DNA from: Corynebacterium glyciniphilum AJ 3170
Lineage (GTDB): Bacteria; Actinomycetota; Actinomycetes; Mycobacteriales; Mycobacteriaceae
DNA: 64,000 nt
Direction of reading: 5' to 3'
Assembly: GCF_007673095.1 (NCBI RefSeq)
Contig: NZ_VDYZ01000005.1
Location: 1-64,000 of the forward strand
Part shown: piece after piece, positions 42,260 through 50,934 of the stretch
How positions within the stretch are numbered: the first letter of the stretch is position 1
How the letters are laid out: the number at the start of each line of letters is the position of its first letter
Translations under genes and position numbers: made by a program
The notes under the pieces: generated by a model
What the model was told of the DNA's origin: nothing
The model's database searches: none
Seen by the model: only the letters and a program-made list of their open reading frames with translations

Positions 42260-44584
42260 ATGGTTCCGAGTGCAACAGGCACCCACGACACCACAGCCCA
42301 GCCCAACCCTGATATCTCGAAGTGCCCGTACCACTCGGGCTCCGCGTCGAAGGACTTTGACCCCTTCGAGATGGACTACCAGCTGAACCCCGGCGAAGCG
42401 TGCGCGTGGGCCAGAGAGAACGAACCGATCTTCTACTCGGAGAAGCTCGGGTACTGGGTGGTCACCCGGTTCGAAGATGTGCAGGAGGTTTTCCGTGACC
42501 AATCCACCTACTCAGCGTCCGTCGCACTGGAGAAGCTGACCCCGGCCACTCCCGAGGCGCAGGCGATCCTGGAAGCTAAAGGCTACGGGATGCGTCGGAC
42601 ACTGGTGAACGAGGACGAACCAGCGCACACTGCACGACGTCGGGCCTTGGCTGGGCCTTTCGACGTCGCCCATCTCAAGGGCGAGGAGGCGATGGTCCGC
42701 GAACTTGTCACTGATTACATTGACAGGTTCGCCGACAAGGGACGTGCCGACCTGGTCAACAATCTTCTGTGGGAGGTCCCGCTGACCGTGGCCTTCCACT
42801 TCCTTGGGGTGCCGGAACATGACATGGACATGTTGCGTCGGTACTCCGTGGCACACACGGTGAATACCTGGGGACGGCCGAGTCCAGAGCAGCAGAAGGA
42901 CATCGCCGAGAGCGTCGGAAACTTCTGGAATCTTGCCGGTGACATCCTGGCCGAACTACGGGAGACTCCCGAAGCACCAGGGTGGATGCCGTACAGTATC
43001 CGGGCTCAGAACGAACAACCCGAGGTCGTGACGGACTCTTATCTTCACTCCATCATGATGGCGGGTATCGTCGCGGCCCACGAGACTACCGCTCACTCTG
43101 CGTCCAACGCCATCAAGCTTCTGCTGGAGAATCGCTCGGTGTGGGACGAGCTCGTCCGGAAACCAGAGTTGATTCCCAATGCGATTGAGGAATGCCTCCG
43201 ACTCAGTGGCGGTGTTGCTGCCTGGAGAAGAATCACCACGAAACCAACAGTGTTGGGCGGGCAGAGGCTGGATGAGGGGGAGCGGTTGCTCATCGTCTCA
43301 GCAGCGGCAAATCGTGACCCCCGGCATTTCAGCGACCCGGATACCATCGACCTCTACCGGGACAACTCCACTGATCATCTCACGTTCGGTTTCGGCAGTC
43401 ATCAGTGTCTCGGGAAGAATCTGGCCCGCCTGGAGCTTCAGGTGATTCTCCAGGAACTTACCAGAAGATTCCCTTCCATGAGATTGGTGGATCAGGAGTT
43501 TGAGTTTGTTCCGAATACCTCCTTCCGCGGGCCTGAGCACCTGTGGGTCCAATGGGACGCGGACACCGGGAAGAAGGACACGACGGGGGCAACTCCGGAG
43601 TTGCCGGACATTGTCTTCAACGGGCCTAGCAAGGAGCTGCGGACCCGGACCATGTTCGTCAAGGAGGTACGGCAGCTCACCGCGCACATCGTCGGCATAA
43701 GCCTGGTCCCAGACGGCGGCACGCTTCCCAGCTGGCAACCTGGGGCCCATGTCGAGATCGATGCCGGAGATGTCAGCCGGCGCTATTCGTTGTGTGGGAG
43801 TTCCTCCGAAGCCTGGGAGATAGCGGTCGCCCTCGAACCGGATGGGCGTGGTGGCTCGCGATGGATCCACGAGAATGTCGCAGAAGGGGCGACTGTTCGT
43901 ATCCGTGGCCCACGACAGAACTTTGTGGTCGACGTTGACGTGGACCGCCGGATTCTAATTGCCGGTGGTATCGGTATCACCCCGATTCTTGCGCTCGCCG
44001 ATGATGCGAAGTCCCGGGGGATCGACTACACCATCCACTACTGTGGACCGACCAGGGAGAAGCTTGCTTACCTCGACCGACTCCGCACCGACCACGGGGA
44101 GCATCTCATTCTCCACGTTTCCGATGAAGGAAGCAGGCTGAACCTCCCCGGGATCGTGGAAGAATATCGGGAGGGAACACAGGTGTGCACCTGTGGTCCA
44201 GAACGTCTGACCAGTGCAGTCCTGGAAGCCTTCAGCTCGTGGCCTGAGGGGTCCGTGACACGCGAGTCCTTCCAGTCAACCTCCTCGGTGGACGTCTCTC
44301 TGAACGAACCGTTCGAGGTCACGATCAACTCCACCGCCAAGGTGCTGACAGTGCCGAAGGAACAAACACTTCTTGAGGTACTCGAGACATCGGGTTTCGA
44401 TGTCGACGCAGACTGTCGTGAAGGACTCTGTGGGACATGCGTTCTGGGGGTTACGGGAGAAACTCCGGACGACATCGACCACCGTGATGACGTTCTCTCG
44501 GTGCGGGAGAAGCAGTCGGGTGCGGTCATCATGCCGTGTGTGTCACGGTCATGTGCGGGGAAGCCGCTGACCCTTGACCTGTGA
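42260..44584 (+). CDS. Self-sufficient cytochrome P450 (CYP116B-type) fused to FMN/[2Fe-2S] reductase
   Basis: 774 residues, close to the about 780 of P450RhF. Residues 1-435 are the heme domain: the I-helix AHETT lies at 273-277 with the acid/alcohol pair, EECLR is the ExxR helix, and the heme-ligand Cys383 lies in FGFGSHQCLG. Residues about 455-680 are a phthalate-dioxygenase-reductase-like part with FMN-binding RRYSLCG and NAD-binding GGIGITPILALA. A C-terminal ferredoxin has Cys719, Cys724, Cys727 and probably Cys760. Electrons flow NAD(P)H to FMN to FeS to heme, so no partner proteins are needed for monooxygenation. The start follows AGAGGAG. Substrate unknown; CYP116B enzymes often O-dealkylate or hydroxylate small aromatics. 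Confidence 0.93.
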   Translation: MVPSATGTHDTTAQPNPDISKCPYHSGSASKDFDPFEMDYQLNPGEACAWARENEPIFYSEKLGYWVVTRFEDVQEVFRDQSTYSASVALEKLTPATPEAQAILEAKGYGMRRTLVNEDEPAHTARRRALAGPFDVAHLKGEEAMVRELVTDYIDRFADKGRADLVNNLLWEVPLTVAFHFLGVPEHDMDMLRRYSVAHTVNTWGRPSPEQQKDIAESVGNFWNLAGDILAELRETPEAPGWMPYSIRAQNEQPEVVTDSYLHSIMMAGIVAAHETTAHSASNAIKLLLENRSVWDELVRKPELIPNAIEECLRLSGGVAAWRRITTKPTVLGGQRLDEGERLLIVSAAANRDPRHFSDPDTIDLYRDNSTDHLTFGFGSHQCLGKNLARLELQVILQELTRRFPSMRLVDQEFEFVPNTSFRGPEHLWVQWDADTGKKDTTGATPELPDIVFNGPSKELRTRTMFVKEVRQLTAHIVGISLVPDGGTLPSWQPGAHVEIDAGDVSRRYSLCGSSSEAWEIAVALEPDGRGGSRWIHENVAEGATVRIRGPRQNFVVDVDVDRRILIAGGIGITPILALADDAKSRGIDYTIHYCGPTREKLAYLDRLRTDHGEHLILHVSDEGSRLNLPGIVEEYREGTQVCTCGPERLTSAVLEAFSSWPEGSVTRESFQSTSSVDVSLNEPFEVTINSTAKVLTVPKEQTLLEVLETSGFDVDADCREGLCGTCVLGVTGETPDDIDHRDDVLSVREKQSGAVIMPCVSRSCAGKPLTLDL

Positions 44585-44600
44585 CGACGAGATCGTGGCG

Positions 44601-45101
44601 TCAGCGCTGTCCGGACAGGAGTTTCTCTAGAAGCAGGACGAGGATCTGCTGTTCGGTGGCCGTCAGCGGTGACGCCCACTGCGACAGTTTATCCTGTTGT
44701 TCCCGGAGCACGTTTTCGATGAGTTCCGCACCTGCCCCCGTGATAGCGAGTATCACCGAACGTCCGTCGGAATCCGACGGGCGTTTTGTGATGAGCAACC
44801 TCTCCTCTAATGCATTCGCCAACGAGGACACCGTAGCGCGCCGGAGGTAGGTCAGTTCCGCAGTACGGTGCGGTTCGAGTTCACCGGTCACCCAGAGTAC
44901 GAACAGAAACTTGAATCCCTGCCACGTCAATCCGTATTTCTTGTGCACCTGGGATTCCAGGGTGTTCTTGACGACCTCTGAGGAGCGGTTGAGCGCGAGG
45001 AGCATCCGGGTTGACGGCATATCGCGTTCGTCGAGCTTCTCCCGCGCCCGGTCCATGAAAGTCCAGTACTCGGGGCCGGTGGTGAAACTCTCTCGGGGCA
45101 T
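44601..45101 (-). CDS. MarR-family transcriptional regulator
   Basis: 166-residue winged-helix regulator. The DNA-binding part reads KKYGLTWQGFKFLFVLWVTGE, then AELTYLRRATVSSLANALEERLLITKRPS and the wing SDGRSVILAITGAG. It is convergent with the P450 gene (16 bp between stops) and downstream of the GntP permease gene on the same strand. The most likely targets are the P450 and/or permease promoters. It resembles the second MarR protein at 46800-47429 in layout, so the two are probably paralogues. Confidence 0.88.
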   Translation of the reverse strand: MPRESFTTGPEYWTFMDRAREKLDERDMPSTRMLLALNRSSEVVKNTLESQVHKKYGLTWQGFKFLFVLWVTGELEPHRTAELTYLRRATVSSLANALEERLLITKRPSDSDGRSVILAITGAGAELIENVLREQQDKLSQWASPLTATEQQILVLLLEKLLSGQR

Positions 45102-45199
45102 AGGGGTGATTCTAGCGGCGGAAACGACGAGAAACCCACACGGGTGAACCGGGCGGGCCTGACGTGGCAGTGGGAGGATCTCGCTGATCGGAGTCGGGG

Positions 45200-46636
45200 T
45201 CAGATCGTGGGGAACACTGCACCGAGCCCCATCACCACAAGAACGCCAATCAGCGGGGGAACGATGGTGACCATGCCGACATCCTTGTAGGACTGACGGT
45301 GAGTGAGCCCGCAGACCAGAAGTAGGGTCACGATGGCCCCATTGTGGGGGAGAGAGTCGAAACTAACCGAGGCCATGGCGATTACCCGATGGAGGAGCTC
45401 CAGACTGATGCCTTGGTCGGTCGCCATTTGCGCCAGCTGGTCGCCGAATGTCTCGAGAGTAATGGTGAGACCGCCGGACGATGAACCGGTCAACCCTGAG
45501 ATCACGGCAGTGGCGACAGCGCCGATCACGACCGGGTTGTTGCTGACATCGAAGATGCTGTTCTGCAGCGCCGCGAAAACCGCCAGCGAGGCGATGACTG
45601 CACCGAAACCTACCTCCGACGCAGTGGTGAAGGCAGGAACGACAGCATTCTTCGCGCCGTCGGAAAGACCTTTGACATAGGTGGAGAACATGCCGGGTTT
45701 CATCAGGAAGATCACCAGGATGGCAGTGGCCATCGCGATGACGACGGACCAGGTGCCCATGACCGCACCGATGTCGGTGTTACCGAACTTGTCCTCGGAC
45801 AGGTAAGCGAAGTCCATCTTCTTCGACAGCACATAGACGAACAGAAGATTCATTCCGACGACGATGAGGATCGGAAGGAGTCCACGGAGGCCGAGCAACG
45901 TCGTCGTCCGGTCCGGCCACCGGGATGTGGATTCGGTGGACGTCCTCGCGGTCGTAATGGTCGTCGTTGTCGTCGCGCCCTGGTAGCTGGGTTCTTCGTA
46001 GACCTCCCCGGCAGTGACAAGCTTGCGGGTGCGGTATTCCAGCCAAGCCATTCCAAGAGCGAAGGTGACGATGGCACCGATGATGCCGAATACGGGTGCA
46101 GCATAGGTCGTCGTCCCGAAATATCTCGTTGGGATCGCATTGTGGATCTGGGGGCTGCCGGGGAGGGCTGCAGTAGCGAAGGTGAAGATACCGAGCGCGA
46201 TCGCGGCCGGCATCAGCCGACGGGGAATGTTTGCTTCCCGGAACAAGGAGTTGGCGACCGGGACAATCGTGAATGCGATGACCCAGGCCGAGATTCCGCC
46301 GTAGGTGAGCAGCGCCGTGGCTATCGCGGTGGCCAGAATCGCCTTTTTCGCACCGACCAACCTTGAGATCCACTGTGCCAGATGGTCGGCGTATCCCGAT
46401 GCCGACATCAGTGTTCCGAAAATCGCCCCGACGAGGAAAAGCGGAAAGAAGTTGACGATGAAGTTGCCAGCTGCTGGCATGAAGATCTGTGTGTAGGACG
46501 CCATCAGTGGAGCACCGGAGAACAGCACTCCGATCAAGGCCGCGATCGGTGCGGCGACGATGACGGAGTGGCCACGGTAGGCCAACACGATGAGGACGAG
46601 CAACGCCAGAATGACGCCGATTGATGCAAGAACCAT
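45200..46636 (-). CDS. GntP-family permease
   Basis: 478-residue polytopic membrane protein with about 12-13 hydrophobic segments of the GntP (gluconate/3-hydroxybutyrate:H+ symporter) family. Characteristic stretches include FFPLFLVGAIFGTLMSASGYA, LTYGGISAWVIAFTIVPVA and GLTGSSSGGLTITLETFG, with HRVIAMASVSFDSLPHNGA near the C-terminus. A hydrophilic loop with a Thr-rich run lies near residue 225. Its promoter region (46637-46799) carries an inverted repeat of the MarR-operator kind. Cargo is probably a hydroxy- or keto-acid. Confidence 0.87.
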   Translation of the reverse strand: MVLASIGVILALLVLIVLAYRGHSVIVAAPIAALIGVLFSGAPLMASYTQIFMPAAGNFIVNFFPLFLVGAIFGTLMSASGYADHLAQWISRLVGAKKAILATAIATALLTYGGISAWVIAFTIVPVANSLFREANIPRRLMPAAIALGIFTFATAALPGSPQIHNAIPTRYFGTTTYAAPVFGIIGAIVTFALGMAWLEYRTRKLVTAGEVYEEPSYQGATTTTTITTARTSTESTSRWPDRTTTLLGLRGLLPILIVVGMNLLFVYVLSKKMDFAYLSEDKFGNTDIGAVMGTWSVVIAMATAILVIFLMKPGMFSTYVKGLSDGAKNAVVPAFTTASEVGFGAVIASLAVFAALQNSIFDVSNNPVVIGAVATAVISGLTGSSSGGLTITLETFGDQLAQMATDQGISLELLHRVIAMASVSFDSLPHNGAIVTLLLVCGLTHRQSYKDVGMVTIVPPLIGVLVVMGLGAVFPTI

Positions 46637-46720
46637 GGGGGTCCCTTCTGCAGGGGAGGAGGCGGGGCCCTCACCCGAAGGTTGGGCGGGGAACGTAGTG
46701 CCGGATGTTATTCACATCAC

Positions 46721-46750
46721 AGAAACAAGTCAATATGTGAACTAGTTTCT
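46721..46750. promoter_or_regulatory. Candidate MarR operator upstream of the GntP permease
   Basis: Inverted repeat AGAAACaAGT-N10-ACTaGTTTCT, 10-bp arms with one mismatch, 85 bp upstream of the permease start and in the 163-bp gap after the MarR2 gene. It shares the AGT-N10-ACT inner geometry with the repeat at 42144-42169. Confidence 0.5.
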
Positions 46751-46799
46751 CGACATGTGTTGACGGCTCCGTCCAGGGCTTGTCATGCCGTCGGTCGTG

Positions 46800-47429
46800 T
46801 CAGCGGCGCTGGCGTGCCTCGCTCGCCGCTGTGCCGCTAAGCAGTTTGTCCATGAGGATCAGCAGGATCGACCGCTCTTCCCGGGTCAGGGCGTCTGCCC
46901 ACCGGGTCTCCTGGATGTTCTGCCGCTCGTAAAGGGTACGAGCCTCCTTGACACCGCGCTCGGTGAGGTGGAGTAGGTGACTTCGCCCATCCTCGGGTGC
47001 TGGGATCTTCGTGAGGAGTCCCTCTTCAGTCATCTTCGCGGTCAGGCCGGACACTGCGGCCCGGCTGGTCCCGGTGAGGGTCGCGGCTTCGGAAGGGTAC
47101 ATGTCGCCCGCCAGCCACAGGGTGTAAAGAAGCTGGTAACCGGCCCAACTGCGTCCTGCTGGGCGATGGATCGTCGACTCCATGGTGTTGCTGAAGGTCG
47201 TGGCCCCCCGGACTAGGGCGAGGATCACCGCTGTCGCAGCGTGGTCTGAGTTGGGTGATTCGTTCGCGAGCCGGCTACGGACGTGCTCGACGAAGTTCCA
47301 GTAGTCCAGTCCACCGTCGTACCGGGGCCGGGCGGTTGCTGCCGTCGGCTCGGTCGGGTGTGTCTGGTGCGCTGCGTCGGAAGTGTTGTCTCGTGACCTG
47401 TCGTTGTCGTGGTCGACCATGGTCACCAC
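46800..47429 (-). CDS. MarR-family transcriptional regulator, second copy
   Basis: 209 residues with a 40-residue Thr/Asp/His-rich N-terminal extension; a start at the ATG at 47420 would shorten it by three. The winged helix reads RSWAGYQLLYTLWLAGD, then EAATLTGTSRAAVSGLTAKMTEEGLLTKIPA and the wing EDGRSHLLHLTERG. It is divergent from the homogentisate operon and upstream of the GntP permease gene, so it is placed to control both. Homogentisate or an earlier aromatic acid is the natural guess for ligand, without direct support. Confidence 0.88.
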   Translation of the reverse strand: MVTMVDHDNDRSRDNTSDAAHQTHPTEPTAATARPRYDGGLDYWNFVEHVRSRLANESPNSDHAATAVILALVRGATTFSNTMESTIHRPAGRSWAGYQLLYTLWLAGDMYPSEAATLTGTSRAAVSGLTAKMTEEGLLTKIPAPEDGRSHLLHLTERGVKEARTLYERQNIQETRWADALTREERSILLILMDKLLSGTAASEARQRR

Positions 47430-47591
47430 AGTATCGCGACCTCGGTGCGCTACCTTCGGTGAATTGCCAGCCGTGGCTCCGGTAACGGGTGATCGATCTG
47501 CGGTCGGCGCGCACCTCTCGTCGAAAGTACTTCACAAGTTAACCAATATGGTGTACGTTTGCTGTCGCAGTCATTTCCTAAGGAGGACAAC
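47430..47591. promoter_or_regulatory. Divergent control region, MarR2 / homogentisate operon
   Basis: 162-bp gap with a strong AAGGAGG ribosome-binding site just before the homogentisate dioxygenase gene. It contains a CACAAGT half-site at 47533-47539 matching the arm of the repeat at 42067-42090, followed by TTAACCAATATG, much like the CAATATG spacer of the site at 46721-46750. It may be a degenerate MarR operator. Confidence 0.35.
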
Positions 47592-48806
47592 ATGGCTTAC
47601 TACCGACAGCTCGGGAGTCTCCCGAAGCACCGGCACACCGCACTGCGGAACGACAAGGGCGACCTGGTCTACGAGGAACTCATGGGGGAAGAGGGGTTCT
47701 CCTCCGACTCGTCGTTGCTCTACCACACCGGTATCCCCTCGGCGATGGTTGATGCGCGTACCTGGGATCTCCCTGACCACACCTTGACCCCCAATGACCC
47801 GTTGGCCCCGTTGCATCTGAAGTTGCACGACCTTGACGGTGCAGCCAACGGAACCGGGGTGGACGCGGTCCGCGGTCGGCGGCTCGTGCTGGGCAACTCC
47901 GATGTCCGACTGAGTTACGCCCACGTCAACACCACCTCGCCGCTGTACAAGAGCGGCCTGGGGGATGAACTCGTCTACGTCGAACGTGGCTCCGCCCTGG
48001 TGGAGACCCAGTTCGGGCCGCTGGAGGTTGCCGAAGGCGACTACATCAACATCCCCCGTGCCACGATCCACCGCTGGGTGCTGCGTGACGGTGAGGATGC
48101 GCGTCTGTACTTTATCGAAGCGAACAGCCACATCGGCCCGCCCCGGCGCTATCTCTCCCGGCACGGCCAGCTTCTCGAGCATTCGCCGTACTGTGAGCGG
48201 GATCTTCGTGGTCCGCAGGAGCTCCAGTTAGCCGACGGATCTGAAACAGATGTCGAGCTTTACATCAAGCACCGCGGTGGCGGCCCGTCCGGGATCAGCG
48301 GGTCGATTCACGTTCTGCCGACGCATCCCTTCGACGTCATAGGGTGGGATGGATGCCTCTACCCTTGGGTGTTCAACATCAATGATTACATGCCGTTGAC
48401 GGGTAAGGTCCACCAGCCGCCTCCCTCCCACCAGGTGTTCGAGGGGCACAACTTCGTGGTGTGCAACTTCGTTCCGCGTAAGGTCGACTACGCCGAGAAC
48501 GCTATCCCGGTGCCGTACTACCACTCCAACGTTGACTCTGATGAGGTCATGTTCTACGTGGACGGCGATTACGAGGCCCGGAAAGGGTCCGGGATCAACA
48601 AAGGGTCGATTTCGCTGCACCCCGGTGGGCACCCGCATGGACCCCAGCCTGGGGCTGCTGAGGCGTCCATCGGCAAGGAGTACTTCGACGAACTCGCTGT
48701 CATGGTCGACACCTTCCAGCCCCTCCAGCTTGGAGAGGCAGGACTCGAAGTAAATGATCTGTCCTACAGGTCTTCGTGGACCGGCGGACGTTGGCTCGGG
48801 GAGTGA
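47592..48806 (+). CDS. hmgA: Homogentisate 1,2-dioxygenase
   Basis: Non-heme Fe(II) cupin enzyme, 404 residues, opening homogentisate to maleylacetoacetate with O2. The iron-site His-x5-Glu is seen in YYHSNVDSDEVMFYV and the third ligand in LHPGGHPHGPQPG. Further family segments are LPKHRHTALRND at the N-terminus, EGDYINIPRATIHRWVL and FEGHNFVVCNFVPRK. The ATG at 47592 follows a strong AAGGAGG. It is first in a six-gene operon covering homogentisate to central metabolism and lies divergent from a MarR gene. Confidence 0.95.
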   Translation: MAYYRQLGSLPKHRHTALRNDKGDLVYEELMGEEGFSSDSSLLYHTGIPSAMVDARTWDLPDHTLTPNDPLAPLHLKLHDLDGAANGTGVDAVRGRRLVLGNSDVRLSYAHVNTTSPLYKSGLGDELVYVERGSALVETQFGPLEVAEGDYINIPRATIHRWVLRDGEDARLYFIEANSHIGPPRRYLSRHGQLLEHSPYCERDLRGPQELQLADGSETDVELYIKHRGGGPSGISGSIHVLPTHPFDVIGWDGCLYPWVFNINDYMPLTGKVHQPPPSHQVFEGHNFVVCNFVPRKVDYAENAIPVPYYHSNVDSDEVMFYVDGDYEARKGSGINKGSISLHPGGHPHGPQPGAAEASIGKEYFDELAVMVDTFQPLQLGEAGLEVNDLSYRSSWTGGRWLGE

Positions 48807-49666
48807 TGGGAGTGTTCGAGACCTTCATTGACGATGCTGCCGTCTTCCCGCCGGGACTGGCATCCCTGCCGGACGCGGTCGCCAAGCACCTGGAGAACCA
48901 GGGGTTGTCGGCGGCCCGTTTCACGGGACCGCTCGTCCTGCCTCTGAAAGACGTTGCTGAAGCGTCGCGGCTTGCCGATGGCGTGCCCTTCGACGTGTCG
49001 GTCGTTGTGCCCGCGGGGCGGCTCGGCGACGTCACCGCACTTCTGGACACCATGCCCCGCACGACCCGCGTCGCCGCCGTGGAACTCAAGGTGGACTCCG
49101 ACGGCGACACCACGCTGGACGAGCAGCTCGCCGCCGCATCCGCTTTCGCCGCCGACCGTGACGGTCTTGCGGTCTGGATCGAGTTGCCGTTCACCCTGGT
49201 CGACAGTGACCGGCTGGGGTGGATGCGGGACAACGGACTCGGCCTGAAGTTCCGGACCGGTGGCGTCAGCCGGTCGCTGTACCCTAGCTCGGCCGAACTC
49301 CTCGCTGTCCTGCACACCGCCGTCGACGCAAACCTACGATTCAAGCTCACTGCCGGACTTCACCGCGCGCTGCGGTACTCCGAGCAGGGGGACGGCGAGG
49401 TGCTCGATCATTTCGGTTTCCTGAACATCGCCGCCGCCGTGGTCGCCCTGCGTGCGGGGGAGTCGGACCGTGCCGAGGTCCTGCTCGGCAGCGACGACGG
49501 ACCGGATCTTCTCAGCGTGGTGCAGGCCGACGACGACTGGCGGTCGAGCTTTGTCAGTTTCGGTGCCTGCAGCGTCCTCGAACCTCTGACCACGCTCAAT
49601 GAACTCGGCGGTGTCGATGACGATGCCCTCGCCGGCCTCGCTGAGCCGGCATCCTCCCGCAATTGA
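48806..49666 (+). CDS. Unrecognised protein of the homogentisate operon
   Basis: 286 residues; the ATG shares one base with the hmgA stop (TGATG), so the two are translationally coupled. No signal peptide or membrane segment. Repeating strand-helix character with LKFRTGG and FKLTAGLHRALRY suggests a TIM-barrel-like soluble enzyme, and GFLNIAAAVVALRAG follows. I recognise no named family. It sits exactly between homogentisate dioxygenase and fumarylacetoacetase, where a maleylacetoacetate isomerase is expected, and no GST-like or DinB-type isomerase is present elsewhere in the operon. An isomerase role is a hypothesis only. Confidence 0.7.
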   Translation: MGVFETFIDDAAVFPPGLASLPDAVAKHLENQGLSAARFTGPLVLPLKDVAEASRLADGVPFDVSVVVPAGRLGDVTALLDTMPRTTRVAAVELKVDSDGDTTLDEQLAAASAFAADRDGLAVWIELPFTLVDSDRLGWMRDNGLGLKFRTGGVSRSLYPSSAELLAVLHTAVDANLRFKLTAGLHRALRYSEQGDGEVLDHFGFLNIAAAVVALRAGESDRAEVLLGSDDGPDLLSVVQADDDWRSSFVSFGACSVLEPLTTLNELGGVDDDALAGLAEPASSRN

Positions 49667-49699
49667 ACCAAGAAATTTCCGCTGAAAGGACCGCAACCC

Positions 49700-50926
49700 A
49701 TGACAACTGCAGCAGAGAAGTTCGCCACCGATGGTTTCGGTACGGCGAATCTCCCGTACGCCTCGGTCACCGTTGACGGACGGACGTACCTTGCGACACG
49801 CCTGGGGGACCGCGTCATTGACATCGCCGCGCTCGCCGAGGCCGTCGGTGGACTGGGCCTCGAGGTGGTGCAGGCGGTGACCGCCCCGAATCTAGACGGT
49901 GTCCTCTCCGGCGGCCCTGACGTGTGGCGTCCGCTCCGGGTGTGGCTCATCGAGATGATGTCCGCCGAGGGCAGCGACACCGCCGTGGAGGCGTCGAGTG
50001 TCGACGTCTCCCACGTGAGTTACAACCTGGCGTTCACCCCGGCCGACTATGTGGACTACTACGCCAGTGAGGACCACGCCACCAACATCGGCAAGATGTT
50101 CCGGCCCAATGAGGCGGCACTGAAGCCCAACTGGAAGCACCTTCCCGTCGGCTACCATGGCCGCTCCGGCACCGTGGTCATCTCCGGCACGGACGTCGTC
50201 CGGCCTAAGGGGCTACGCCCCGTGCCCGACAGCGCACCTGATTTCGGTCCGTCGGAGCGCCTCGACATCGAGGCGGAAATGGGCTTCGTCTGCGCCGGAG
50301 CTCCTGCCCGTACCGAGGTCTCGGTCGCAGACGCAGCCGACTATATCTTCGGTGTCTTCCTCTTCAATGACTGGTCGGCCCGCGACATCCAGAATTTCGA
50401 GTATGTTCCGCTGGGGCCGAACCTGGGCAAATCCTTCGCCTCCTCAGTGGGGACCTGGGTCGTGCCTTTCGCCGCGCTGGAGGACGCCCGTGTCGACACT
50501 CCGGAACGTGAGTTCGAGCTCGCCGACTACCTGAAGGACGGTACGGACGCCGGCGGGCCCTGGGGCCTGGACATCCATCTCGAGGTTGAGGTCGACGGCG
50601 AGGTCGTGTCGCGCCCGGAGTACCGACGGATGTACTGGACCGCGCCGCAGATGCTCGCTCACATGACGATCAACGGAGGCTCGCTGCGGCCTGGTGACAT
50701 GTTCGGCTCTGGTACGGTCTCCGGTCCGGAGAAGAACAGCCGTGGATCGTTCATGGAGCTGTCTTGGGGAGGCAAGGAACCGCTGAAGCTCCAAGACGGT
50801 ACGGAAATGGTCTTCCTCCAGGACGGCCAGACCGTGACGATGCGTGCCACCGCTCCCGGCGCCGACGGCCAGACCGTCGACTTCGGGGAGTGCGTCGGAA
50901 CGATCCGTCCTGCGACAGGGGTGTGA
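49700..50926 (+). CDS. fahA: Fumarylacetoacetase
   Basis: Hydrolyses fumarylacetoacetate to fumarate and acetoacetate, 408 residues, full two-domain length. The N-terminal SH3-like domain is followed by the catalytic barrel with LPVGYHGRSGTVV (active-site His), the acidic metal ligands in RLDIEAEMGFVC and FNDWSARDIQ, the GPNLGKSFASSVGTWV stretch and GDMFGSGTVSGPEKNSRGS. A GAAAGGA ribosome-binding site precedes the ATG, 33 bp after the unknown gene. It completes ring-product cleavage in this operon. Confidence 0.95.
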   Translation: MTTAAEKFATDGFGTANLPYASVTVDGRTYLATRLGDRVIDIAALAEAVGGLGLEVVQAVTAPNLDGVLSGGPDVWRPLRVWLIEMMSAEGSDTAVEASSVDVSHVSYNLAFTPADYVDYYASEDHATNIGKMFRPNEAALKPNWKHLPVGYHGRSGTVVISGTDVVRPKGLRPVPDSAPDFGPSERLDIEAEMGFVCAGAPARTEVSVADAADYIFGVFLFNDWSARDIQNFEYVPLGPNLGKSFASSVGTWVVPFAALEDARVDTPEREFELADYLKDGTDAGGPWGLDIHLEVEVDGEVVSRPEYRRMYWTAPQMLAHMTINGGSLRPGDMFGSGTVSGPEKNSRGSFMELSWGGKEPLKLQDGTEMVFLQDGQTVTMRATAPGADGQTVDFGECVGTIRPATGV

Positions 50927-50934
50927 CTGCGACG

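Noticed and set aside
44601..47429. The two MarR genes as a tandem duplication
   Set aside because: They share layout but are clearly different in sequence and are separated by the permease gene, so a recent duplication is not supported.
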